Source: Labrys wisconsinensis
GTDB taxonomy: Bacteria; Pseudomonadota; Alphaproteobacteria; Rhizobiales; Labraceae
Assembly (NCBI RefSeq): GCF_030814995.1
Contig: NZ_JAUSVX010000001.1
Coordinates: forward strand, 186,001 to 250,000
DNA length: 64,000 bases
Direction: 5' to 3'
The translations under genes and the position numbers were made by a program. Of this stretch, positions 50,763 through 60,987 are shown piece by piece (position 1 is the stretch's first letter; every line of letters begins with the position of its first letter). The notes beneath the pieces are model-generated. The model was not told the origin of the DNA. It made no database searches and worked only from the letters and a program-made list of their open reading frames with translations.

Positions 50763-50877
50763 AGCGGCGATGCTTCTAGGGGGGCCCGGCGGGATTGTCA
50801 ACGCACTCCGATGCATTCCCTGCGCTTGATTTCGCCGGCCTCATCCTGTCTCGTGCACCGCAGCAAAGGAGCGAGCC

Positions 50878-51444
50878 TTGACAGCAGCCATCCTCGAAGA
50901 ACGCATCGTCCATTCCGGCTGGAACCGGCTCTCCATGGTCAAGACGCGGACGGCGCGCGGCTCGGTGATCGAGCGCAGCGTCGAGGACCATGGCGATGCC
51001 GTGGCCGTGCTGCCGGTCGATTCGGTCCGGCGCACGGCGATCCTGGTGCGGCAGATGCGCGTGCCGCTCCTGAAGGCGCATGGCGAGCAGGCCTCGCTCG
51101 AGGCGCCGGCCGGCATCCTCGACGAGAAGGACCCGGCCGCGTGCGCCCGCCGCGAGGCGATGGAGGAGGCCGGCCTGCTCCTGCGCACGCTGGTGCCGCT
51201 CGGCGCCGCCTATCCCATGCCCGGCGTCTCCACCGAGAAGATGCATCTCTTCCTCGCCGAATATGCCGCGGCCGACCGGGTGGCCGAAGGCGGGGGCCTG
51301 GCCGAGGAGACGGAGGAGATCGAGGTGGTGGAGATGCCGCTCGCCGCGCTCGCCGCGCTGGCGGACGGCGGCGAGCTGCGCGATCTCAAGACGCTCCTGC
51401 TGGTGCAGACCCTGCGCCTGCGCCGTCCCGAGCTGTTCGCCTGA
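50878..51444 (+). CDS. Nudix hydrolase (ADP-ribose pyrophosphatase type)
   Basis: 188 residues from a TTG start at 50878, supported by AAAGGAG 7 bases upstream. The Nudix helix CARREAMEEAGLLL provides the metal-binding glutamates. Upstream is the conserved EAPAGILDEKD segment, one residue shorter than the usual box. N-terminal strands (VIERSVEDHGDAVAVLPVD) fit the ADP-ribose pyrophosphatase/GDP-mannose hydrolase group. It removes nucleoside diphosphate derivatives. It converges with trpA, 10 bases away. Confidence 0.87.
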   Translation: MTAAILEERIVHSGWNRLSMVKTRTARGSVIERSVEDHGDAVAVLPVDSVRRTAILVRQMRVPLLKAHGEQASLEAPAGILDEKDPAACARREAMEEAGLLLRTLVPLGAAYPMPGVSTEKMHLFLAEYAAADRVAEGGGLAEETEEIEVVEMPLAALAALADGGELRDLKTLLLVQTLRLRRPELFA

Positions 51445-51454
51445 GGCGAGGCGT

Positions 51455-52282
51455 TCAGGCGCGCGCCGTGCGGGCGCCCTCGGCGATGGCGGCGACGAGC
51501 GCGTGCACGGCCGGCGCGGTGCGCTCCGTGGCGCGGCCTTCGGCGTCGAGCGAGCCGCGCACCGCCTCGACCAGGGCCGTGCCGACCACCACGCCGTCCG
51601 CGCCGCGGCCGACCGCCCGGGCATGCTCGGCGGTCCTGACGCCGAAGCCGACGCAGACCGGCAGGTCGGTGTGGCGCTTGATCCGGCCGACGGCGGCGGC
51701 GACCTCCGAAAAGTCCGGCGTGCGCGAGCCGGTGATGCCGGTGATCGAGACGTAGTAGACGAAGCCCGACGTGTTCTCGAGCACCTTGGGCAAGCGCTTG
51801 TCGTCGGTGGTCGGCGTCGCCAGGCGGATGAAGTTGAGGCCGGCCTTCAGCGCCGGCAGGCAGAGCTCGTCGTCCTCCTCCGGCGGCAGGTCGACGACGA
51901 TCAGGCCGTCGACGCCCGCCGTCCTGGCGTCGGCGAGGAAGCGCTCGACGCCGTAGATGTAGATCGGGTTGAAATAGCCCATCAGCACGATCGGCGTCGC
52001 ATCGTCGCCCCGGCGGAAGCCGCGCACCAGGTCGAGCGTGCGGTGAAGCGTCATGCCGGCCTTGAGGGCGCGCAGGCCCGCGGCCTGGATCGCCGGGCCG
52101 TCGGCCATCGGATCGGTGAAGGGCATGCCGATCTCGATGACGTCGGCCCCGGCGGCCGGCAGGCCGGCGATGATGGCGAGCGAGGTTTCGGGGTCGGGAT
52201 CGCCCGCCGTGACGAAGGTCACGAGCGCGGCGCGATTGTCCTGGGCGAGGGCGGCGAAGCGGGCGGCGAGGCGGGTGGTCAT
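51455..52282 (-). CDS. trpA: Tryptophan synthase alpha subunit
   Basis: 275 residues, normal length. It has [16 protein letters not shown], the catalytic Glu in [15 protein letters not shown] with Asp in the same block, [20 protein letters not shown] and [14 protein letters not shown]. It cleaves indole-3-glycerol phosphate to indole for TrpB. It is separated from trpB by a coupled unknown gene and a small gene on the opposite strand, which breaks the usual trpFBA block. Confidence 0.96.
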   Translation of the reverse strand: MTTRLAARFAALAQDNRAALVTFVTAGDPDPETSLAIIAGLPAAGADVIEIGMPFTDPMADGPAIQAAGLRALKAGMTLHRTLDLVRGFRRGDDATPIVLMGYFNPIYIYGVERFLADARTAGVDGLIVVDLPPEEDDELCLPALKAGLNFIRLATPTTDDKRLPKVLENTSGFVYYVSITGITGSRTPDFSEVAAAVGRIKRHTDLPVCVGFGVRTAEHARAVGRGADGVVVGTALVEAVRGSLDAEGRATERTAPAVHALVAAIAEGARTARA

Positions 52283-52415
52283 ATGATGCTGCTAGCACGG
52301 CGAAATCCGTGGCGGAAGAGCATCATCGCGCCATCGGGCGATCCGGCGAGCCCGCGCCCTGCACACCCTTGCCCTGCGAAGGGCGTCGTGGTGTGGTGTG
52401 ATCGGGAAAGGTCCG

Positions 52416-52724
52416 GTGATCCAGATGGGCAGCGTCCTGCGTGCGTTCTCGGCGGCCATGGCGACAGGCCTCGCTCTCGCGGCGAGCCTCGGAGACGCCT
52501 CCGCCGCGAGCGACGACCCGGGCTCGGTCCTCACCCATGTCTGCCAGGTCGACATCACCTACAAGAGCAAGTCCGGCGACCTCGTCACGGCGACGAGCTG
52601 CATCGATGCCCGGTACAGCTGCAACGACACGCCCGGCGTCGGCGTCTGCGCGCCGGGAAAATCCAAGAGCATCGTCAGCAAGACCTGCAACTGGGTGGCG
52701 CTGAGCATGTGCCAGTCGCAATAG
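52416..52724 (+). CDS. Small exported Cys-containing hypothetical protein
   Basis: About 102 residues from GTG 52416 (AAAGG upstream); ATG 52425 or GTG 52398 are alternatives. A signal peptide (RAFSAAMATGLALAASLGDASA) precedes a mature domain with six Cys (HVCQVDITY, TSCIDARYSCND, GVCAPGK, KTCNW, MCQSQ), suggesting disulphides in the periplasm. Not recognised. It points against the trp genes on both sides, so it is probably an insertion into the trp region. Confidence 0.6.
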   Translation: MIQMGSVLRAFSAAMATGLALAASLGDASAASDDPGSVLTHVCQVDITYKSKSGDLVTATSCIDARYSCNDTPGVGVCAPGKSKSIVSKTCNWVALSMCQSQ

Positions 52725-52772
52725 CGGCCGCGCCCGCCCGGAGATGGGCTACGCCCTGCCGGGGTCGGCGGG

Positions 52773-53239
52773 TCAGCAGAAATCCTGCCGGTAGATGTCG
52801 GCGAGGTAGGCCTGCGGCCCGCGCCCGGCCATCACGGTGCGGACATAGGCGCGGCGCTCGTAGTCGATCAGGGCGAGCTCCCAGACGCAGGCCATCAGCG
52901 GCCGGCCGAGCGGCGCGAAGCTGACCGGGCCGGCGATCTCGCTGCGCCACAGCACCTGGGCGCAGATGCCCCCGTGAACCCACCAGTGCAGCAGCAGCCA
53001 GATGCCCTGCGTGCCCCGGTGCAGGATGACGAAGCCGAGCCCCTCATGCGCGGTCGCGGCCAGCTGCGCCGAAGCGCCGTCCACGGCCTGCTGCGCCGCC
53101 GCCACGAGCGGCTCGCCGAGGGGAGCGGCGGCATCGGCCAGGATGCCGTAGGTCTTCAACGGCACGCCGCCGCAGGACCACGGCCCCAGCCTGACGACGG
53201 TGCGCGGCGCCCAGCGCCCGGCCTCCGCCGCCGGTGCCA

Positions 53240-53240
<1 letters not shown>
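52773..53240 (-). CDS. Unknown protein translationally coupled to trpB
   Basis: 155 residues. The start ATG overlaps the trpB stop as TGATG, so it is translated with trpB. The sequence (RTVVRLGPWSCGGVPLKTYGILAD... GLGFVILHRGTQGIWLLLHWWVHGGICAQVLWRS... VWELALIDYERRAYVRTVMAG) is aromatic-rich and soluble, with no known domain that I recognise. A role in tryptophan metabolism is suggested only by position. Confidence 0.75.
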
Positions 53241-54457
<1,217 letters not shown>

Positions 54458-54461
54458 CGGC

Positions 54462-55187
54462 TCAGGGTCCTGTGGCGGGCACGGCCGGGCGCGGCGCCCG
54501 CCGCTCGCCCGACCATGCCTCGAGTGGCAAGGCTTCGTGGATCTGCGCAAAGGCCGCGCGGGCGGCGGCGACGAAGGCGAAGATCCGGTCGGGGTTCTTT
54601 ACGCCGGGCTGGTCCTCGACGCCAGACGAGACGTCGACCCCGTCGGGCCGGACGATGCGGATGGCCTCGCCGACATTGTCGGGATCGAGCCCGCCGGAGA
54701 GCACCAGCGGCCGCGGCCGCTCGCGCCCGGCGAGCAGCGTCCAGTCGAAGGCGCGGCCGTTGCCGCCCGGCCGCACCGCGTCCTTCGGCGGCTTGGCGTC
54801 GGCGAGGATCGCGTCGGCGACGCCGCGATAGGCCTCCATCGCGGCGAGATCCGCCGCCGCGGCCACGCCCAGCGCCTTCATGACCGGCAGGCCGTGGCGG
54901 GCGCGGATCGCGGCGACGCGCTCCGGGCTCTCGCGTCCGTGCAGCTGCAGCACGTCGGGCCGGAGCGCCGCCACGATGGCCTCGAGCTCGGTGTCGCCGG
55001 CGTCGACCGTCAGCACCGCCTGGCGCGCGCGCCCGCCGACCCGCCGGCCGAGCGCGGCGGCGCGCTCGAGCGTCACGTAGCGCGGCGACTTCGCAAAGAA
55101 CACGAAGCCGATCATCTCGGCGCCGGCATCGAGCGCGGCGTCGAGGGTGTCGGGCGTGGAGAGGCCGCAGATCTTGACGAAGGGCAT
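54462..55187 (-). CDS. trpF: Phosphoribosylanthranilate isomerase
   Basis: 241 residues. It has the active-site Cys in [10 protein letters not shown], the conserved [11 protein letters not shown] block, [10 protein letters not shown] and the catalytic Asp in [18 protein letters not shown]. It isomerises N-(5-phosphoribosyl)anthranilate in tryptophan synthesis. It heads the trpF-trpB unit; the C-terminus is slightly extended by a Pro/Arg tail. Confidence 0.95.
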   Translation of the reverse strand: MPFVKICGLSTPDTLDAALDAGAEMIGFVFFAKSPRYVTLERAAALGRRVGGRARQAVLTVDAGDTELEAIVAALRPDVLQLHGRESPERVAAIRARHGLPVMKALGVAAAADLAAMEAYRGVADAILADAKPPKDAVRPGGNGRAFDWTLLAGRERPRPLVLSGGLDPDNVGEAIRIVRPDGVDVSSGVEDQPGVKNPDRIFAFVAAARAAFAQIHEALPLEAWSGERRAPRPAVPATGP

Positions 55188-55266
55188 GGGCTCGGACCGG
55201 TTCGCCCCTGCTTAGCGCAAGGCCGGCCCGCACGCCAATCCCATGTCCTCGTCCCCGCGGATCGCC

Positions 55267-56193
55267 TCAGGTGCTCTTCGGCCTGAGCGCCCCCTGGGTG
55301 TTGAGGTAGACGGCATAGAGCGAGGTGGTGCCGCAGATGTAGAGGCGGTTGCGCTTGGGCCCGCCGAAGGCGACGTTGGCCACCACCTCCGGCACGTTGA
55401 TCTTGCCGAGCAGCGTGCCGTCCGGCGCGTAGCAATAGACGCCGTCGCCGGCCGAGGTCCAGATATTGCCGTGGATGTCGACGCGCAGGCCGTCATAGAG
55501 GCCGACCGGGCAGGTGGCGAACACCTTGCCGCCGGTCAGGGTGACGCCGTCGGCGCCGACGTCGAACACGCGGATGTGGCGCGGCCCGTTCTCCACATGG
55601 GTGGCGCCGGTGTCGACGATGTAGAGCTTCTTCTCGTCAGGCGAGAAGGCGAGGCCGTTCGGCTTGACGAAGTCGTCGGCCACCACGGTCAGCTTCTTGC
55701 CGCGCGGATCGAAGCGGTAGACGTAGGAGGCGCCGATCTCCGATTCCGCCGCGTCGCCCTCATATTCGGAATCGATGCCGTAGGTCGGATCGGTGAACCA
55801 GAGCGAGCCGTCGGATTTCACCACCACGTCGTTGGGCGAGTTGAGGCGCTTGGCGCCGAACTTCGAGACGAGCACGGTGCGCGAGCCGTCGGGCTCGATG
55901 CGCGAGACGCAGCGCCCGCGATGCTCGCAGGCCACCAGCCGGCCTTCGCGGTCGACGGTGTGGCCGTTCTGGTTGTTGCTGCCCTCCAGGAACACCGAGA
56001 CGCTGCCATCGGTCTCGTCGTAGCGCATCAGGCGATTGTTGGGGATGTCGGACCAGATCAGGTATTTGCCGGCCGGGAAATAGGCCGGGCCCTCCGCCCA
56101 GCGGGTGCCGGTATGGAGGCGTTCGAGATGGACATTGCCGAAGACGAGTTTTTCGAAGCGCTTGTCGATGACTTCGAAATCTTTGGTGAGCAT
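55267..56193 (-). CDS. SMP-30/gluconolactonase family lactonase
   Basis: 308 residues from ATG 56193 (AGGGG upstream). It is a six-bladed beta-propeller with RWAEGPAYFPAGKYLIWSDI (metal-binding Glu), NSPNDVVVKSDGSLWFTDPTYG, KPNGLAFSPDEKKLYIVDTG and the metal-binding Asp in YDGLRVDIHGNIW. It hydrolyses sugar lactones such as gluconolactone. It lies downstream of the PotF-like gene on the same strand, separated by a strong hairpin, so co-expression may be partial. Confidence 0.9.
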   Translation of the reverse strand: MLTKDFEVIDKRFEKLVFGNVHLERLHTGTRWAEGPAYFPAGKYLIWSDIPNNRLMRYDETDGSVSVFLEGSNNQNGHTVDREGRLVACEHRGRCVSRIEPDGSRTVLVSKFGAKRLNSPNDVVVKSDGSLWFTDPTYGIDSEYEGDAAESEIGASYVYRFDPRGKKLTVVADDFVKPNGLAFSPDEKKLYIVDTGATHVENGPRHIRVFDVGADGVTLTGGKVFATCPVGLYDGLRVDIHGNIWTSAGDGVYCYAPDGTLLGKINVPEVVANVAFGGPKRNRLYICGTTSLYAVYLNTQGALRPKST

Positions 56194-56300
56194 GGGCCGC
56201 ATCCCCTGTGAAATGCTAGTTGGCGGCGCCATCAAGCATGGAAGAGGCGGTTCCGTCGAGAGGGTTCGCGCGCGCCGGCAGGGAAAGACGGCGCGCGGGC

Positions 56301-56330
56301 GGCGGGCGCTCCGGCGAGGGAGCGCCCGCC
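56301..56330 (-). promoter_or_regulatory. Perfect 12-bp hairpin after the PotF-like gene
   Basis: GGCGGGCGCTCC (56301-56312) pairs exactly with GGAGCGCCCGCC (56319-56330), loop of 6. It begins 7 bases after the binding-protein stop. No T-run follows, so it is more likely an mRNA-stabilising or attenuating structure than a full terminator. Confidence 0.7.
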
Positions 56331-56337
56331 CGTCGGA

Positions 56338-57447
56338 TCACTGGCCGGTCTTGAACTTGGTCCAGATGCGGGTGACCACGCGCTGCACCTTGGCGGGATA
56401 GGCGGTGACGGTGAAGAGCTTGGCCATCGTCGCCTCGTCCGGATAGATCGACGGGTTCTTCTTGATGCCGTCGTCGATCTTCTCCTGCGAGGCGAGGTTG
56501 CCGTTGGCGTAGGAGACGAAGTTGGAGTTCTTGGCCGCGACTTCGGGGCGCATCATGTAGTTGATGAAGGTGTGCGCCTCGTCCACGTGCTCGGCATCCT
56601 TGGGGATCGCCCAGCTGTCGAACCACATCAGCGCGCCTTCCTTCGGGATGACGTAGTCGATGTCGACCAGCGGCTTGTCCGGCGACTTGCCGTGCGCCTC
56701 GGCGGCGCGGCTCTTGGCCTGGAACACGTCGCCGGACCAGCCGACCACCAGGCAGATGTCGCCGTTGGCGAGCGCATTGATATATTCGGACGAATTGAAC
56801 TTCTTGACGTATTTGCGGATCGTGTCGAGCAGCGCGCCGGCCTTCTCCAGGTCCTTGGGCTCCTTCGAATCCGGATCGAGGCCCTGATACTTCAGCGCCG
56901 CCGGGATCAGCTCCTCCGGCGCGTCGAGCATGTAGATGCCGCAATCCTCGAACTTGGAGATCAGCTCGGGCTTGAAGACCACGTCCCAGCTGTTCATCGG
57001 CGCATCGCCCATGCGCTCCTTGGCCTTGGCGACGTTGTAGCCGATGCCGGTCGTGCCCCACATGTAGTTGACGGCATAGGTGTTGCCGGGGTCGTAGACC
57101 GCGAGCTTGGTGAAGATCTTGTCCCAGGCATATTGCAGGTTCGGGATCTTGGCCTTGTCGAGCGGCTGGTAGACGCCGGCCTTGATCTGGCGCTGCAGGA
57201 ACGAGCCGGTCGGCACCACCACGTCGTAGCCGGTCTTGCCGGCCAGGAGCTTGGTCTCCAGCACCTCGTTGGAGTCCATGGTGTCGTAGACCACCTTGAT
57301 GCCGGTCTCCTTGGTGAAGTCCTCCAGCACCGAGGGGTCGATATAGTCGGACCAGTTGTAGACGTTGACGACCTTGGTCTGCGCCAGCGCCGGCGCGGCG
57401 GCCAGCGCCGCAGCCACCGCCACGCCCAAGAGACAGGCTTTCCGCAT
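56338..57447 (-). CDS. PotF/PotD-type polyamine-binding protein
   Basis: 369 residues from ATG 57447 (AGAGGAG upstream). A signal peptide (RKACLLGVAVAAALAAAPALA) precedes the polyamine-binding fold with VVNVYNWSDYIDPSVLEDF, YDVVVPTGSFLQRQIKAGVY, NYMWGTTGIGYNV and VVGWSGDVFQAK. The ligand is probably putrescine or spermidine. No PotGHI genes lie in the window next to it, so it must work with a transporter encoded elsewhere. The PuuA-like gene upstream fits putrescine use. Confidence 0.92.
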   Translation of the reverse strand: MRKACLLGVAVAAALAAAPALAQTKVVNVYNWSDYIDPSVLEDFTKETGIKVVYDTMDSNEVLETKLLAGKTGYDVVVPTGSFLQRQIKAGVYQPLDKAKIPNLQYAWDKIFTKLAVYDPGNTYAVNYMWGTTGIGYNVAKAKERMGDAPMNSWDVVFKPELISKFEDCGIYMLDAPEELIPAALKYQGLDPDSKEPKDLEKAGALLDTIRKYVKKFNSSEYINALANGDICLVVGWSGDVFQAKSRAAEAHGKSPDKPLVDIDYVIPKEGALMWFDSWAIPKDAEHVDEAHTFINYMMRPEVAAKNSNFVSYANGNLASQEKIDDGIKKNPSIYPDEATMAKLFTVTAYPAKVQRVVTRIWTKFKTGQ

Positions 57448-57612
57448 GGGATTCTCCTCTGGATGTCGCGCGGGCGCTTTCCCAGAACGCCGCGCATTGG
57501 GTCGGAAGGCGGCATCGCCGGGCGGGGAAACCTCGCCGTCCCGGCGATGCGAGGATCGAGACGGGTCCAGGCTAGAGCGCAACCTGGCGGCGCTCAACCC
57601 CCGGCGCGGCTC

Positions 57613-58977
57613 TCACAGATAGGTCTCGTATTCGAGCCGCGAGATCCGCCGCTCGAACTCGGCGCATTCCATCTCCTTCATGACGGAATAGACCCGCACA
57701 TAGGTCTCGCCGAACACCCGCCGGCAGAACGGGCTCGCCCGGAAGGCCGCCACCGCCTCGCGCATCGAGCCCGACAGGCGCTCGGCCCCGAGGTCGTAGG
57801 CGTTGCCGGCGACCGGCTCCGGCGCCTCGGCCCGGCGCTCCAGGCCCTCCTCGATGCCGGCGAGGATGGCGGCGAGCACCAGATAGGGATTGGCGTCGGC
57901 CCCGGCGATGCGATGCTCGATCCGCGTCGCCGCCGGCTTGCCGTTGGGGATGCGCAGCGCCACCGAGCGGTTGTCATAGCCCCAGGTCAGCGATACCGGC
58001 GCATAGGAGCCGGGCATCAGGCGGCGGAAGCCGTTATAGCTCGACACGAACAGCAGCGCCGCGCCGGGCATGGTGTCGAGGAGGCCGCCCACCGCATGGC
58101 GCAGCCGCGCCTCCCCCGCGCCGGCTCCGGCGAAGACATTGGCGCCGTCCTTGTCGAGAAGGCTGCAATGCACGTGCATGCCCGAGCCGGCCGCCGCCAT
58201 GTAGGGCTTGGCCATGAAGGTGCCCCGGCGGCCGTGGCGCCGGGCGACGCCCTGGATCAGCCGGCGCAGCAGCACGGCGTCGTCGGCCGCCGCCATGGCG
58301 TCGGCGCGGTGGTAGAGGTTGATCTCGAACTGGCCCGGCGCCGCCTCGGAGATGATGCTGTCGGCCGGCAGCCCCTGGATCCTGGCCGCCTCGCGCATCT
58401 CGTGCAGCATGGCGGCGTGCTCGTCGAGGTCGGCGATGGCATACATGTTCTGCCGGGCCGGGCCGGCGCCGCGGTCGAACACGGTGCGCGGCGTGCCGTC
58501 GGCGGCGCATTCGGCCTCGAGCAGGTAGAATTCCAGCTCGAAGGCGACCACCGGGGTCAGCCCCCTGGCGGCGAGCCGGTCGACGGCGGCCTGCAGGGCG
58601 TGGCGCGGGTCGAGCTCCCAGGGCGAGCCGTCCGGCCGGTACATCGACACCAGCGTCTGCATCGCCGGCCGCGGCGCCCACGGCACGGGCTTGAGCGTGC
58701 CGGGCACAGGCCGGCACAGGCCGTCCTTGTCGCCGGTCTCGATATGGATGCCGGTCTCCTCCACCTCGCGGCCCCAGACGTCGAGGCCGAACATCGACAT
58801 CGGCATGGCCACGCCGTCGGCGAGGACCTTCTCGAGCGCGGAGCCCGGCAGCCACTTGCCGCGCAGGATGCCGCTGGTGTCGGGCAGGAGCACTTCGATG
58901 ACGTCGATGTCGCTGGCGCCGGGCCCATGGCCCGGCTCGCCGCCGGCGAGACTTGCGCCGGACGTCTGAAAACCCAT
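57613..58977 (-). CDS. Glutamine synthetase family protein, gamma-glutamylputrescine synthetase-like
   Basis: 454 residues. The glutamine synthetase catalytic domain has the metal ligands FELEFYLLE and EAAPGQFEINLYH, MAKPYMAAAGSGMHVHCSLLD and the RIPNGKPAATRIEHRIAGADANPYL block. The ~110-residue N-terminal domain is of the PuuA type (PDTSGILRGKWLPGSALEKVL). It probably ligates glutamate to putrescine or another amine. It is divergent from a GntR gene, with a palindromic operator between them. Confidence 0.88.
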   Translation of the reverse strand: MGFQTSGASLAGGEPGHGPGASDIDVIEVLLPDTSGILRGKWLPGSALEKVLADGVAMPMSMFGLDVWGREVEETGIHIETGDKDGLCRPVPGTLKPVPWAPRPAMQTLVSMYRPDGSPWELDPRHALQAAVDRLAARGLTPVVAFELEFYLLEAECAADGTPRTVFDRGAGPARQNMYAIADLDEHAAMLHEMREAARIQGLPADSIISEAAPGQFEINLYHRADAMAAADDAVLLRRLIQGVARRHGRRGTFMAKPYMAAAGSGMHVHCSLLDKDGANVFAGAGAGEARLRHAVGGLLDTMPGAALLFVSSYNGFRRLMPGSYAPVSLTWGYDNRSVALRIPNGKPAATRIEHRIAGADANPYLVLAAILAGIEEGLERRAEAPEPVAGNAYDLGAERLSGSMREAVAAFRASPFCRRVFGETYVRVYSVMKEMECAEFERRISRLEYETYL

Positions 58978-59032
58978 GATGCACCGGAGTTTGAGGACCG
59001 TCGGGTCTTGACGGCCTCTTCAGCGGACCTAA

Positions 59033-59044
59033 TTGTGATCACAA
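59033..59044. promoter_or_regulatory. GntR-type palindromic operator TTGTGATCACAA
   Basis: A perfect 12-bp palindrome midway between the PuuA-like gene (start 58977, minus strand) and the GntR gene (start 59135, plus strand), inside an AT-rich patch. Its position suggests control of both promoters by the adjacent GntR protein. Confidence 0.6.
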
Positions 59045-59134
59045 ATTCGGAAGGTGTCAAATGGGATCGGGTCGCCGCGCCGTGACGGCCGCCACCCCGG
59101 CTCCCGGCACCTGCCCGACCCGACGGATTGCGCG

Positions 59135-59833
59135 ATGGCTTACGACACACCCGCCCCCCCGGCCGACCGGCCTCTCCCGGACGAGGAGCCTCCCTCCCCG
59201 CGCGCGCCGATCCACGGCCAGGTCTACGAGGCGATCCGCGCGGGCCTGGTCGGCGGCGCCTTCGTCCCCGGCCGCTCGGTGACGCTGCGGGGCCTCGCCG
59301 AGATGCTCGGCGTCAGCCCGATGCCGGTGCGCGCCGCCGTGACGCGGCTGGTGGCCGAGGGCGCGCTGGCAATGACGCCGACCCGCCGGGTCAGCGTTCC
59401 CGCCATGACGCGCGAGCGCTTCGACGAGCTGGTGCGCACCCGCATGCTCCTGGAGGGCGAAGCGGCCGAGCGCGCCCTGCCGGGCATCGACGCGGCCCGG
59501 CTCGAGGCGATCCGGCGCCACGACGAGCTCCTGGAGGCGTGCCTGGCGAGCGACGACGCCGCCGGCTACATGGCGGCCAACCACGCCTTCCACTTCGCCA
59601 TCTACCGCGCCGTTCCCTCCAGCGTGCTGGTGCCGCTGATCGAGAGCCTTTGGCTGCAGTTCGGCCCGTTCATGCGCATCGTCTACGCGCATGTCGACCT
59701 GACGACCCTGGTCGACCAGCACGAGCGCGCCATCGCCGCCATCGCCCGCGGCGACGCGGCGGAGCTGCGCGCCGCGATCCAGGCCGATATCGGCGACGGC
59801 ATGTCGATCATCGGCCGCACCGCGCTCTCCTAA
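59135..59833 (+). CDS. GntR-family (FCD) regulator of the amine/amino-acid genes
   Basis: 232 residues from ATG 59135. A ~25-residue Pro-rich leader is followed by the winged helix (HGQVYEAIRAGLVGGAFVPG, LAEMLGVSPMPVRAAVTRLVAEGAL) and an FCD domain (NHAFHFAIYRAVPS, DQHERAIAAIARGD) with conserved His residues that often bind metal and carboxylate ligands. It is divergent from the PuuA-like gene and upstream of an amino-acid importer. Confidence 0.92.
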   Translation: MAYDTPAPPADRPLPDEEPPSPRAPIHGQVYEAIRAGLVGGAFVPGRSVTLRGLAEMLGVSPMPVRAAVTRLVAEGALAMTPTRRVSVPAMTRERFDELVRTRMLLEGEAAERALPGIDAARLEAIRRHDELLEACLASDDAAGYMAANHAFHFAIYRAVPSSVLVPLIESLWLQFGPFMRIVYAHVDLTTLVDQHERAIAAIARGDAAELRAAIQADIGDGMSIIGRTALS

Positions 59834-60010
59834 GAGTTGTAGGTTGCGGTGGCGCGCACCGGCGTGAACAGGTCGGCGCCTGACAAGAACTTCGGTGCGG
59901 CTCGACCTCAATGCACGAGGCCCGCGGGCCCGATGGACAGGTGGCCTCGACTGGGCCAATGTTCGCCCACGGGGGCACAACACGATATCGCCGTCAGACA
60001 GGGGACCATC

Positions 60011-60856
60011 ATGATTGCCCGTTTCGCAGCCTGCGCGATCGCCTTTTCCTTGCTCGGCGGCGCCAGCGCCTCGGCCAAGGACTGGACGACGGTGACGATC
60101 GCGCTCGAAGGCGCCTACGAGCCGTGGAATTCGACCAAGCCGGACGGCACGCTCGACGGCTTCGAGCCCGAGCTCGCCAAGGACCTCTGCGCCCGCATGA
60201 AGGTGGAGTGCAAGCTGATCGCCCAGGACTGGGACGGCATGATGGCCGCGCTGCAGGCCGGCAAGTTCGACGTGATCATGGACGCCCTGTCGATCACGCC
60301 GGACCGCGAGAAGGTGATCGCCTTCTCCAAGCCCTATGCCAACACGCCCGCGGGCTTCGCCGTCACCAAATCCGGCGCGCTCGCCAACCTGGCGGGAACG
60401 GGCACCACGCTCCGGCTCGACGTCAACGGCGAAGGCACGGGCGCCAAGGAGGCGATCGAGGCGCTGCGCAAGGCCCTGACCGGCAAGAGCATCGGCATCC
60501 AGGCCGCCACCGTCTACGCCGATTTCATCTACAAGAACTTCAAGGACGTCGCGACCATCCGCGAGTACAAGACCTCGCCCGAGCACGATCTCGACCTGAC
60601 CGCCGGGCGCATCGACGCCGCCTTCGACGACGCCACCTATTTCACCTCCGCCTTCGCCAAGCCCGACAATGCCGACCTCGCCATGAGCGGGCCGGAGTTC
60701 GGCGGCCTGATCTGGGGCGCGGGCGAGGCGCTCGGCCTGCGCAAGGCCGACACCGACCTCAAGGCCAAGTTCGACGAAGCCATCACCGCGGCCCTGGCCG
60801 ACGGCACCGTCAAGAAGCTGGCGCTGAAGTGGTTCAAGCTCGACGTCTCGCCGTGA
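60011..60856 (+). CDS. Basic/polar amino-acid-binding ABC protein
   Basis: 281 residues from ATG 60011. A signal peptide (IARFAACAIAFSLLGGASASA) precedes an SBP_bac_3 fold: TVTIALEGAYEPWNSTKPDGTLDGFEPELAKDLC, QDWDGMMAALQAGKFDVIMDALSITPDREKVIAFS, GRIDAAFDD. The E-G-x-Y-x-P-W/N pattern and SITPDREK are typical of lysine/arginine/ornithine/octopine-binding proteins. It starts the ABC unit; the permease genes follow after a strong hairpin. Confidence 0.92.
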   Translation: MIARFAACAIAFSLLGGASASAKDWTTVTIALEGAYEPWNSTKPDGTLDGFEPELAKDLCARMKVECKLIAQDWDGMMAALQAGKFDVIMDALSITPDREKVIAFSKPYANTPAGFAVTKSGALANLAGTGTTLRLDVNGEGTGAKEAIEALRKALTGKSIGIQAATVYADFIYKNFKDVATIREYKTSPEHDLDLTAGRIDAAFDDATYFTSAFAKPDNADLAMSGPEFGGLIWGAGEALGLRKADTDLKAKFDEAITAALADGTVKKLALKWFKLDVSP

Positions 60857-60921
60857 CGCCCCCGGACGGGACGAAGCGGCGTGGGCCGAGCCGGCGATCC
60901 ATCGCGACACCATCGGCGTGA

Positions 60922-60956
60922 CCGGGCGGCCATGCCGGGCTGGCATGGCCGCCCGG
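60922..60956 (+). promoter_or_regulatory. Perfect 15-bp hairpin between binding protein and permease
   Basis: CCGGGCGGCCATGCC (60922-60936) and GGCATGGCCGCCCGG (60942-60956) are exact complements around a 5-base loop. No T-run. It lies between the binding-protein stop and the first permease start, where REP-like hairpins in histidine-type operons raise binding-protein mRNA stability. Confidence 0.75.
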
Positions 60957-60987
60957 CATGGCGCCTCCTCGTGAGCGGGGCCCTGCC

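Noticed and set aside
56572-59085. 837-codon plus-strand frame opposite the PotF-like and PuuA-like genes
   Set aside because: Shadow of two well-supported genes; His/Asp/Gly-rich composition without motifs.
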